Assembly: GCA_946614075.1 (NCBI GenBank)
Contig: CAMOGO010000051.1
Coordinates: 1-7,621, forward strand
Source of the DNA: an uncultured Lachnospiraceae bacterium
GTDB taxonomy: Bacteria > Bacillota_A > Clostridia > Lachnospirales > Lachnospiraceae
DNA length: 7,621 bases
Direction of reading: 5' to 3'
Shown: in pieces, positions 1 through 5,723 of the stretch
Numbering within the stretch: the first letter of the stretch is position 1
Layout: each line of letters opens with the position of its first letter
Made by a program: the position numbers and the translations under genes
Notes under the pieces: model-generated
Database searches by the model: none
The model's input: the letters and a program-made list of their open reading frames with translations, nothing else
What the model was told of the DNA's origin: nothing

Positions 1-41
1 GTCTTCCCCACGATTTCTTCTCCCCTTCTCCACTGCTTCTC

Positions 42-70
42 TTGCATGAAATGCGGGAATGCGCTAAAAT
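42..70 (+). promoter_or_regulatory. Predicted sigma-A-type promoter of the membrane protein gene
   Basis: A -35 element TTGCAT (42-47) and a -10 element TAAAAT (65-70) are separated by exactly 17 nt, the ideal spacing for a vegetative promoter. Transcription would begin near 77 and leave a leader of about 34 nt before the ATG at 111. The leader carries the ribosome binding site AGGAG (101-105). Both hexamers are overlapped or bounded by an inverted repeat (separate entry), so the promoter may be controlled. Upstream, positions 1-45 are pyrimidine-rich with no recognisable gene. Confidence 0.6.
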
Positions 71-79
71 ATTTCATGC
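44..79. repeat. Perfect 9-bp inverted repeat over the promoter (possible operator)
   Basis: GCATGAAAT at 44-52 is exactly complementary to ATTTCATGC at 71-79, with an 18-nt spacer. The left arm overlaps the -35 hexamer and the right arm starts directly after the -10 hexamer, around the expected transcription start. Half-site centres are 27 bp apart. This placement suits a repressor binding two half-sites, but a regulator cannot be named from the sequence. A DNA cruciform or chance are alternatives. Confidence 0.45.
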
Positions 80-110
80 TTTATATCACTATGTATTTTG
101 AGGAGCGGGT

Positions 111-1826
111 ATGGAACATTTCTCTTTTGTTATAGGTCTTGTTGTCATTGTAGTTTGTGTCCGATTATTACTTGGCATCGTCCGCCGGATTGAGGCGGGA
201 AGTCAATACGAGGGCGGTGGATGGCTGAAATCCATGCGGCGGTCGGCCTTCCTGATCATGGCGATCGCGGCGATCCACTATTACAGCAGCTTCCTTTACA
301 CAGGAATTGAAAATCCCACAGTCATTACCCATTCAGCCCTGATGGCTGCGGCGGCGCTTCTTACAGTATTTGCGACGATGGGAAGCTTTTTCCGTGTTCC
401 TGCTTATCTGGTGTCGCTGGCGAGCCTTCTCACATGGCTGTACAATCTCATCATGAGGTTCCGCAGTTTCATGAGCGCCCTCGAGAGCGTCTCGGATGCG
501 GAGGCGTCGAGCGTGTCGGTCATCTTCTTTAACCCCAATACGGCCGTTCTTGCCGTCAGCATCGTGATTTTGTGGTTTTTGTGCCGGCGGATCCGCCACA
601 GCTTAAGGATCAGCTCGACGGAATGGAACAACTACACGAGCACGGGGGAGCTGACGCCGGGACGGAAGGCGGCCGCCCGGATTTTCGGTCTGATCGGCAT
701 CGCCGTCGGTGCGCTCTACCTGTATCTCGTGCACCTGGATCTTGGCAAAACACCTGAGGTCTACTGGACGCTCCTCACCCACCCCAGCTACGCATCGCGC
801 AGCGGAATTGCTTACTCCGTATACCGGGTCGGTAATTTCCGGGGTTACGCCAACGTGATGATCACCTCTGCAATTCTGATCCTGGCGGCTTTCACGCTTT
901 TTACCTCCGCCAAAAACCGGAATAAAGCAAAGGGCTCCGGTGCGCTTGCGTGGCTTGCCGTGGCAGCGCAGATCGGCGAGGGCATTGCGGCGACTCAGCT
1001 GATTTATATCTTCACGTATCACTTCAACTTTTTCTCTGCTGTCGATACGTGGCTGTTCAGAAGCGGCGGAGAGATCGCTATGGTTGCCTTGCCGATGGTT
1101 CTGGCCTTGGTGCTGATCTTTGTCGGCGGTAAATGCGCCAAAGGCGCGGCGGTCGCTGCGGCGTCTTCGGCGGTCAAGACAGCGGCTGATGCAGCGAAAA
1201 AGGGCACGACCGGTACTGGTTCTTCGACTGGCACGGGCGGCATCCTGAGGGCTGGCATCCGCGAGGAAGAGGCGCGGAAGAGGGCCGAGGAGGAAGCGAA
1301 GAAGGCGGCGGCTGAGGCCGAAAAGCGGGCACTCGAGGAGGCGGCAAAGCAGGCGGCTCTGGCTAAGCAGAGACAGCTTCAGGAAGAGGCGGCCAAGAAG
1401 GCGGCCGAGGAGGAAGCGAAGAAGCAGGCGGAGCGTGCGGCGGCAATCAAGGCGGCCGAGGAGGCTTCCAGACGGGCACAGGATGCTTCCCGACGCGCCA
1501 GGGCGGAAGCCGAGCGCCAGGCAGCCGAAGAAGCGGCGAAGAAAGCCGCCGTGGAGGAAGCAAAGAAACGAGTCAAGGCCGATTTGGCGGCGATGAAGGC
1601 CGCTGAGGAAGAAGAGAAGAAGCGCGCGGAGGCTGAGAAGAAACGGGCGATAGCCGAGGCTGAGGCGGAGAAGAAGCGCGCGGAGGCTGAGATGGCTCAG
1701 ATGCTGGCGGCTCAGGCGCGGAAGAAGGCTGAGGAAGAGGCGAAGAAGCCCGCCTGGATGTCCGATCCGACCCGCGACTACCTGCACTACTCCACCATTG
1801 CCCCGCTGCCGAAGGATTTGGCGTAG
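111..1826 (+). CDS. Polytopic membrane protein with TolA-like cytoplasmic helical tail, function unknown
   Basis: I do not recognise the family. The 571-aa protein has two parts. The N-terminal part (residues 1-340) shows about nine hydrophobic segments, near 6-25, 45-64, 73-91, 96-115, 143-158, 189-208, 248-266, 277-299 and 321-340. Basic stretches follow segments 1, 5 and 7 (RR at 25-26, RRIRH at 159-163, KNRNK at 268-272), so the positive-inside rule puts the N-terminus outside and the C-terminus in the cytoplasm. A Gly/Ser/Thr linker (365-378) leads to a highly charged Ala/Glu/Lys/Arg region (about 384-546) resembling TolA domain II, a long helix or coiled coil. A less repetitive end follows (547-571, with PAWMSDPTRDYLHYS). 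The ATG at 111 is supported by AGGAG five nt upstream. The gene appears monocistronic. A scaffold or envelope role is only a guess; database similarity of the tail would be dominated by composition. Confidence 0.85.
   Translation: MEHFSFVIGLVVIVVCVRLLLGIVRRIEAGSQYEGGGWLKSMRRSAFLIMAIAAIHYYSSFLYTGIENPTVITHSALMAAAALLTVFATMGSFFRVPAYLVSLASLLTWLYNLIMRFRSFMSALESVSDAEASSVSVIFFNPNTAVLAVSIVILWFLCRRIRHSLRISSTEWNNYTSTGELTPGRKAAARIFGLIGIAVGALYLYLVHLDLGKTPEVYWTLLTHPSYASRSGIAYSVYRVGNFRGYANVMITSAILILAAFTLFTSAKNRNKAKGSGALAWLAVAAQIGEGIAATQLIYIFTYHFNFFSAVDTWLFRSGGEIAMVALPMVLALVLIFVGGKCAKGAAVAAASSAVKTAADAAKKGTTGTGSSTGTGGILRAGIREEEARKRAEEEAKKAAAEAEKRALEEAAKQAALAKQRQLQEEAAKKAAEEEAKKQAERAAAIKAAEEASRRAQDASRRARAEAERQAAEEAAKKAAVEEAKKRVKADLAAMKAAEEEEKKRAEAEKKRAIAEAEAEKKRAEAEMAQMLAAQARKKAEEEAKKPAWMSDPTRDYLHYSTIAPLPKDLA
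1283..1691 (+). repeat. Internal DNA repeats in the helical-tail coding region
   Basis: Two pairs of exact direct repeats lie in frame. A 22-nt block at 1283-1304 recurs at 1403-1424, 120 nt (40 codons) away. A 24-nt block at 1614-1637 recurs at 1668-1691, 54 nt (18 codons) away. They encode Ala/Glu/Lys-rich helix such as AEEEAKK and EKKRAEAE. Identity at nucleotide level, not only at protein level, suggests the tail grew or changes length by slippage or recombination. Confidence 0.7.
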
Positions 1827-1870
1827 GGCGTAATATCAAAGTTGATCTCCCGGGTCTTTAGGGCTTGGAG

Positions 1871-1879
1871 TGATATAAG
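1871..1879 (+). promoter_or_regulatory. Extended -10 promoter of the nitroreductase gene
   Basis: TGATATAAG is an extended -10 element (TG, one base, then TATAAG at 1874-1879). No good -35 hexamer is seen at 16-18 nt spacing, which is common for extended -10 promoters. The start would fall near 1886, giving a leader of about 30 nt that contains the very strong ribosome binding site AGAAGGAGG (1903-1911), six nt before the ATG. No convincing terminator separates this from the gene ending at 1826, so some readthrough is possible. Confidence 0.5.
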
Positions 1880-1917
1880 AAACAAGACATCACCAGTTTT
1901 CCAGAAGGAGGCAACAC

Positions 1918-2430
1918 ATGGAATTTTCAGAGGTTATCAAAAATCGTTTTTCCTGCAAAAAATACAGCGACAAGCCGCTCGAGGATGCGAAGCTTGAGGC
2001 CATCCTGGCTGCGGGACGTCTCGCTCCCACCGCGAAGAATCAGCAGATCCAGCACATCTACGCGATCCGCTCGGCAGAAGGCCTGGCAAAGGTCGATGAG
2101 ATCACGCCTTGCCGCTACGGCGCACCTTGCGTGCTGGCAGTCGCATTCCACAAGGATATGGCATTCACCTATCCGGGCGGAAAGCACAATTCCGGCGCAG
2201 AGGATGCTTCCATCGTAGCGACGCACATGATGCTCGCTGCCTGCGACGAAGGCGTTAACAGCTGCTGGCTGAACTTCTTTGATCCGGAGAAGGCCGCTCA
2301 GGTTCTGGGCCTGCCGGAGGATGAGGAAATCGTCATGCTGCTCGACCTCGGTTACGCAGCACCGGAAGCCGGCCCGCTGGCAAACCACATGTCCCGCAAG
2401 CCACTGTCCGAGACCGTTACCTACATGTAA
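1918..2430 (+). CDS. Nitroreductase-family FMN-dependent oxidoreductase
   Basis: At 170 aa this is a compact member of the nitroreductase superfamily, which binds FMN as a homodimer and uses NAD(P)H to reduce nitro compounds, quinones or related substrates; the physiological substrate is unknown. The N-terminal FMN-phosphate motif is visible as NRFSCKKY (residues 9-16), with R10 and S12 in the usual places and Lys where Arg is common at position 14. APTAKNQQ (36-43) matches the second flavin-contact motif (normally AP/S-x-x-N-x-Q). The helical core includes ASIVATHMMLAACDEGVNSCW (residues 97-117), and LLDLGYAAPE (141-150) is the typical C-terminal flavin-binding strand. Cys are present at 13, 65, 71, 109 and 116. 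Length is at the short end for the family but no motif is missing. It has its own promoter and terminator, so it is probably monocistronic. Cytoplasmic. Confidence 0.93.
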   Translation: MEFSEVIKNRFSCKKYSDKPLEDAKLEAILAAGRLAPTAKNQQIQHIYAIRSAEGLAKVDEITPCRYGAPCVLAVAFHKDMAFTYPGGKHNSGAEDASIVATHMMLAACDEGVNSCWLNFFDPEKAAQVLGLPEDEEIVMLLDLGYAAPEAGPLANHMSRKPLSETVTYM

Positions 2431-2552
2431 TATCTGCAAAATGTCATCAGAGACTTCTGAATGGTTTCAGAGAATACCTGAGAAAACAAAGGGCGAAAAG
2501 CGCAGGACCGGTTCCAAAAATGCGGCTGTCCGCTGCCTCGCTCGTTGACGTA

Positions 2553-2593
2553 AGACCGGGCTGAATTCCTGTCAAATCCAGCCCGGTTTCTTA
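2553..2593 (+). terminator. Rho-independent terminator of the nitroreductase gene
   Basis: ACCGGGCTG (2555-2563) pairs perfectly with CAGCCCGGT (2579-2587) around a 15-nt loop, with a further G-T and A-T pair at the base. The 3' arm runs straight into TTTCTT. It lies about 120 nt after the nitroreductase stop, and that intervening stretch contains no supported gene. Confidence 0.85.
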
Positions 2594-2792
2594 ATCCCAC
2601 TGGGAAACATGATTGAGTTTGGGAACTTGATTGGGTTTTAGAGCGAGTTTTTTTTCGTCGTTTTCGATTTGTAATGCCTTTGGATCGGCAGAGATGTCGG
2701 ACCCCTTACGTACTGTCTTGGGAAACGCCAGAATATATCGGATCTCCAGGACACCGCGGGACCGATTGGCTGTTTTAGGATATTTTCATGAT
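2594..2792 (+). other. Leader region upstream of truA with a 19-bp imperfect tandem repeat
   Basis: This roughly 200-nt region lies between the terminator and the chosen truA start. It holds two imperfect copies of a 19-20 nt motif, at 2601-2620 (TGGGAAACATGATTGAGTTT) and 2620-2638 (TGGGAACTTGATTGGGTTT). The first is preceded by the small palindrome TCCCACTGGGA (2595-2605). A run of eight T follows at 2649-2656. The truA promoter must lie here, but no hexamer pair with good spacing is convincing. The frame is open in phase with truA from a TTG at 2631, but that extension has no family similarity and is not taken as coding. Confidence 0.4.
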
Positions 2793-3551
2793 ATGAAGAA
2801 GAATGTCAAATTTTCCATCAGCTACGATGGGACCAGATACTTTGGCTGGGAGCACCAGCCAAATACGGATATGACGATCCAGGGGAAGCTGGAGACGGTG
2901 CTGACGCGGATGGTCGGCGGCGACCCGGCGAATCCGGTGGTCGTGATCGGGGCTGGGCGGACGGATGCCGGGGTGCATGCGCGTGCCATGTCGGCCAATG
3001 TCCTGCTCGACACGGAGATGTCCGAGGCGGAGATCCAGGCCTATCTCAACCAGTACCTGCCCGAGGATATCAGCGTGAACGACGTCCGTTTTTGCGCGGA
3101 CCGCTTCCACTCGCGGTTCAATGCGCTGGGCAAGACGTACCGCTATCAGCTTTGGTACAGCGAGGACGGCTCGAAGCCGGTATTTGACCGGCGGTTCACC
3201 ACGGTGCTTGACGCAATGCCTGACCTTGAGGCGATGCGCGCGGCCGCGGAGGAGCTCACCGGAACCCACGACTACATGAGCTTCTGCGGGAACACGCATT
3301 TTAAAAAATCGGCGGTGCGCACGGTGGACACGATCCGGATCGAGACCAGCGGCCACTACATCCGGCTTTATTTCCACGGGTCCGGCTTTCTCCAGAATAT
3401 GGTCCGGATCATGGTCGGCACGCTTCTGGACTGCGGGTATGGGAAAATCGATCCCGCGGCGATCCCCGCGATCCTTGAGGCACGCGACCGGAACATGGCC
3501 GGCCCCACCGCCCCACCCCAAGGGCTCTGCCTCATGAAGGTTGATTATTAA
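2793..3551 (+). CDS. truA: tRNA pseudouridine(38-40) synthase TruA
   Basis: TruA isomerises uridines 38, 39 and 40 of the tRNA anticodon arm to pseudouridine. The 252-aa product has all hallmark motifs in order: ISYDGTRYFGW (9-19), the catalytic loop GAGRTDAGVHA (53-63) with nucleophile Asp58, RFHSRFNALGKTYRY (104-118), GSGFLQNMVRIMVGT (196-210), and the family ending AGPTAPPQGLCLMKVDY (236-252). I chose the ATG at 2793 because MKKNVKFSISYDGTRYFGW begins as TruA proteins do and the length fits the family (about 245-270 aa). The frame is open further upstream to a TTG at 2631, but those 54 residues resemble nothing. The ribosome binding site is weak (AGGA at 2777-2780, 12 nt before the ATG). 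The ATPase gene follows after 17 nt, so the two are probably one operon. Confidence 0.96.
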   Translation: MKKNVKFSISYDGTRYFGWEHQPNTDMTIQGKLETVLTRMVGGDPANPVVVIGAGRTDAGVHARAMSANVLLDTEMSEAEIQAYLNQYLPEDISVNDVRFCADRFHSRFNALGKTYRYQLWYSEDGSKPVFDRRFTTVLDAMPDLEAMRAAAEELTGTHDYMSFCGNTHFKKSAVRTVDTIRIETSGHYIRLYFHGSGFLQNMVRIMVGTLLDCGYGKIDPAAIPAILEARDRNMAGPTAPPQGLCLMKVDY

Positions 3552-3568
3552 GTAAAATGGAGGTCTTC

Positions 3569-4894
3569 ATGGATTTTTCACTAAACACTACTACAACCGG
3601 TGCCAGTACAGCCTCCGATTTTTCCGAAAAAACAGGCTGCGCATCGGGTGCCTCTGCAGCGAGCGCCAGTGAGACAAATGCCTGCGCAACAAATGACTGC
3701 GCGCGGGAGCATTTTATTGCGCTCGCCACGGGAATGGACAGCCTTGTTCTTTTCCGCAAACTGCTGGATACGGCGCCTGCGGCGGCTTTGAAGAAGCTTC
3801 TGAACGCCGACCCGAACGGAATCCCGGGATTCGTGCATGCGTACGGCGATTTTGTCTATGCGCTTTACCAGGAAACCGACAATCTCACGGATTTCCTGCT
3901 TCGGTTTGTGCTGGAGGACGAGAACCGCTACATGCTGGAGAAGGCGGCGGGGGCTGAGGTCCCGGCGGTCATGGAGAAGTGCCTGGCGAAGGAGCTTGCC
4001 TTTTTGCAGGCGCTTTCACGCCTGACCAGCGCCGAGGTGCAGCAGGCGGTCGCCTACGACGGTTTTCTCCCCGACTGGGAGAACCGGGAGGTGGATTTTG
4101 CCGCGGAGTATGGGCAGCGCCTGGCGACGATCGGCCTGAATGGATACGGGATTTTCGCGAAGTACCATATTTTCACGGTGCACGATGGGGCACTGGTCCC
4201 GGTCCGCTACCCGGACACCCAGAAGCTTTCCGAGCTGACGGGCTATGAGCGGGAGCGCCGGAGCCTGATCGCGAACACGGAGGCGCTTTTGGCCGGGAAG
4301 CCGGCGGCGAATGCGCTGCTGTATGGCGATGCGGGCACGGGCAAGTCGAGCACGGTCAAGGCGATCGCGAATGAGTACCGTGACCAGGGTCTGCGGCTCA
4401 TCGAGGTCAAGAAGAACCAGCTCTACCAGATCCCGGAGATCGTCGACTCGCTCAGCGCCAATCCTTGCCGTTTTATCCTGTTCATCGATGACCTGAGTTT
4501 CAGCACGAATGACAATGATTTCTCCGCGCTGAAGGCGATCCTGGAGGGCAGCGTCGGCGGGCATTCGAAGAACCTGGTGGTCTACGCGACGAGCAACCGG
4601 CGCCACCTGATCAAGGAGTCGGTCAGCGACCGCGAGGGCGATGACATCCACTTCTTCGACACCTGCCAGGAGCTCATGAGCCTGTCCGCCCGTTTTGGCC
4701 TGACGATCACGTTCCAGCGGCCTGAGAAGGAGCTGTATCTGTCGATCGTGCGTGCGCTGGCGGACCAATATGAGATCGAGCTTCCGGAAGCCGAGCTGTT
4801 CTCCCGTGCCGAGGCCCACGCGATCCGCGCCGGCGGCCGCAGCCCCCGCACCGCGAGACAGTTCATCGAGATGATCAAGTCCGGAGTGTTGTAG
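3569..4894 (+). CDS. DUF815-type AAA ATPase
   Basis: The product is a 441-aa cytoplasmic P-loop ATPase of the DUF815 type (Pfam family of uncharacterised AAA-like ATPases); its cellular role is not established. Numbered from the chosen start, the Walker A motif is GDAGTGKS (253-260), Walker B is FILFIDDLSF (302-311), a sensor-1-like strand is VVYATSNRRHL (337-347), and the end carries a sensor-2-like segment GGRSPRTARQFIE (422-434). The first roughly 245 residues form an alpha-helical N-terminal domain; residues 5-45 are Ser/Thr/Ala/Cys-rich and probably disordered. An ATG at 3557 is in frame, but GGAGG at 3559-3563 lies inside those first codons exactly five nt before the ATG at 3569, so 3569 is the better start. 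It is co-transcribed with truA. The last 17 codons are duplicated twice after the stop (separate entry). Confidence 0.9.
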   Translation: MDFSLNTTTTGASTASDFSEKTGCASGASAASASETNACATNDCAREHFIALATGMDSLVLFRKLLDTAPAAALKKLLNADPNGIPGFVHAYGDFVYALYQETDNLTDFLLRFVLEDENRYMLEKAAGAEVPAVMEKCLAKELAFLQALSRLTSAEVQQAVAYDGFLPDWENREVDFAAEYGQRLATIGLNGYGIFAKYHIFTVHDGALVPVRYPDTQKLSELTGYERERRSLIANTEALLAGKPAANALLYGDAGTGKSSTVKAIANEYRDQGLRLIEVKKNQLYQIPEIVDSLSANPCRFILFIDDLSFSTNDNDFSALKAILEGSVGGHSKNLVVYATSNRRHLIKESVSDREGDDIHFFDTCQELMSLSARFGLTITFQRPEKELYLSIVRALADQYEIELPEAELFSRAEAHAIRAGGRSPRTARQFIEMIKSGVL

Positions 4895-4996
4895 ACACAA
4901 GCTCTGGGCCAGTTCACCGAGGTGCTCAAATCCGGAGTGCTGTAGACACAAGCTCTGGGCCAGTTCACCGAGGTGCTCAAATCCGGAGTGCTGCAG
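4844..4996 (+). repeat. 51-bp tandem repeats of the ATPase gene's 3' end, each carrying its stop codon
   Basis: Three consecutive 51-bp (17-codon) units are seen. Unit A (4844-4894) is the true end of the ATPase gene, coding PRTARQFIEMIKSGVL then TAG. Unit B (4895-4945) would code TQALGQFTEVLKSGVL then TAG. Unit C (4946-4996) is identical to B except that its final codon is CAG, so the frame continues TPHHA to a TGA at 5012. B and C differ at one of 51 positions. A and B match at about 36 of 51, and at 31 of the last 36. All three keep the same reading frame. This looks like duplicated 3' gene ends, possibly from a diverged paralogue, lying as non-translated DNA after the first TAG. Confidence 0.85.
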
Positions 4997-5042
4997 ACAC
5001 CGCACCACGCTTGATGGGATTGACTGTTTGCCATTGAGAATA

Positions 5043-5095
5043 CAAAGAGGAAGAGGCCTTGCGCATACGCACAAGGCCTCTTCCTCTTTGTCTCA
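5043..5095 (+). terminator. Strong terminator-like hairpin after the truA-ATPase operon
   Basis: The arms 5043-5061 and 5072-5090 are perfectly complementary over 19 bp around a 10-nt loop. The 3' arm is pyrimidine-rich (CTCTTCCTCTTTG) and is followed by TCTC rather than a clean U run. It lies 150 nt after the ATPase stop and just before the 73-bp array. On the minus strand the arm is likewise followed by TGTATTCTC, so it may also stop transcription coming from the other side. Confidence 0.75.
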
Positions 5096-5104
5096 AAATG
5101 CTGG

Positions 5105-5607
5105 TCAGGCAAGATATATGATCCATAGCCACGATCCTCCTGCCTCCCCCGAAACCCTATTCCTATCAGAATTCACCTGAGGCACGATATACAGGCTCTC
5201 CTCTTATTAATCTTGCCCTGCCTGAAATCCCATCCCTGTCAGGATTTGCCCGGATCACGATATACGGCCTCATCTCTTATAAATCTTGCCTACCTCGAAA
5301 ATCCAGCTCTGTCGAGATCCACCCGGGGCACGATATGGGGCCCTGCCTCGTATATATCTTGCCCGTCTCAGAAATCCAGCTCTGTCGGGATGCACCTGGA
5401 GCACGGTATACGGCCTCATCTCATAGGAATCTTGCCTGCCTCAAAAATCCAGCTCTGTCGAGATCCACCCGGGGCACGATACACGCCCCCATCTCATAAG
5501 AATCTTGCCTTCTTCGAAAGCCCAGGTCACTCCAGAGATGATCAGGCAAGATGCAGAGTGGATAGATGCGATTCCTCCTGCCCAATCCGTCCTTTCAGGA
5601 ACTGGCA
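5105..5607. repeat. Degenerate tandem array of 73-bp units, non-coding
   Basis: Units begin with TCTTGCC or TCCTGCC at 5138, 5211, 5284, 5357, 5430, 5503 and 5576, each exactly 73 bp apart. There are six full units, plus a diverged partial unit before (5105-5137) and after (5576 to about 5607). A second conserved block, (G)GCACGAT, recurs in phase at 5181, 5254, 5327, 5400 and 5473. A 146-bp higher-order period is visible: 5256-5335 and 5402-5481 match at 74 of 80 positions. Each unit can form a small stem at offsets 11-15 with 29-33, and a second stem linking GGCACGAT to the ATCTTGCC of the next unit. Because 73 is not a multiple of three, the long frame that crosses it (5213-5695) is not a repeated peptide, and it lacks a ribosome binding site. 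The array lies between two strong hairpins in a convergent intergenic region. Its function is unknown; candidates are a structured RNA, a BIME-like protein-binding or supercoiling element, or remnants of a mobile repeat. Confidence 0.88.
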
Positions 5608-5610
5608 TGC

Positions 5611-5658
5611 GCAAAATCACACCTGCAAAACCGCAGGTGCAAAACTGTATGCGCAAAA
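5611..5658. repeat. Four GCAAAA motifs phased at 14 bp
   Basis: GCAAAA starts at 5611, 5625, 5639 and 5653, with exactly 14 bp between each. The outer copies extend to ATGCGCAAAA (5608-5617 and 5649-5658). Between them CACCTGC (5620-5626) and GCAGGTG (5633-5639) form a perfect 7-bp stem with loop AAAACC. The set lies between the end of the 73-bp array and the next terminator. It resembles a small iteron-like protein-binding cluster, but no replication gene is nearby, so an origin is not claimed. Confidence 0.6.
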
Positions 5659-5661
5659 CCG

Positions 5662-5706
5662 AAGAAGAGATGTGCTCCTGCACATCTCTTCTTAATTTCT
5701 ATTCTT
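5662..5706 (+). terminator. Strong hairpin terminator closing the repeat region
   Basis: AAGAAGAGATGTGC (5662-5675) and GCACATCTCTTCTT (5680-5693) pair perfectly over 14 bp with a TCCT loop. The U-rich tail AATTTCTATTCTTCTT follows on the plus strand. On the minus strand the stem is followed by CGGTTTTGCGC, so it may work weakly in both directions. No plus-strand protein gene ends just upstream: the nearest lies beyond the 73-bp array and another hairpin. This suggests either a non-coding transcript from the array or a second barrier to readthrough. Confidence 0.8.
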
Positions 5707-5723
5707 CTTACTTATCATAGCTA

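Noticed and set aside
603..1787. 394-aa minus-strand frame opposite the membrane protein gene
   Set aside because: It is Leu/Arg-rich, the mirror of an Ala/Glu/Lys-rich coding strand, and shows no domain; it is a shadow frame. The same applies to the long minus frames at 2775-3521 and 4016-5074.
2631..2792. N-terminal extension of TruA from the TTG at 2631
   Set aside because: The 54 extra residues match no TruA feature, the family begins at about the ATG at 2793, and there is no good ribosome binding site at 2631.
4892..5014. Programmed TAG readthrough or pyrrolysine at the end of the ATPase
   Set aside because: Kept only as a testable alternative. No readthrough signal or pyrrolysine machinery is visible in the window, and the protein is complete at the first TAG.
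5138..5575. 73-bp units as tRNA-like genes (the length matches a tRNA)
   Set aside because: No acceptor stem, no GGTTCGANTCC T-arm in context, no anticodon arm and no CCA end on either strand.
5105..5607. CRISPR array
   Set aside because: The whole unit repeats with gradual divergence; there are no short identical repeats separated by unique spacers, and no cas genes.
5608..5658. Replication origin based on iteron-like GCAAAA boxes
   Set aside because: No replication initiator gene, DnaA boxes or AT-rich unwinding region is nearby.
5213..5695. 160-aa plus-strand open frame across the repeat array
   Set aside because: It crosses 73-bp units that shift frame each time, starts with TTG, has no ribosome binding site, and runs into the terminator hairpin. 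It is open by chance.
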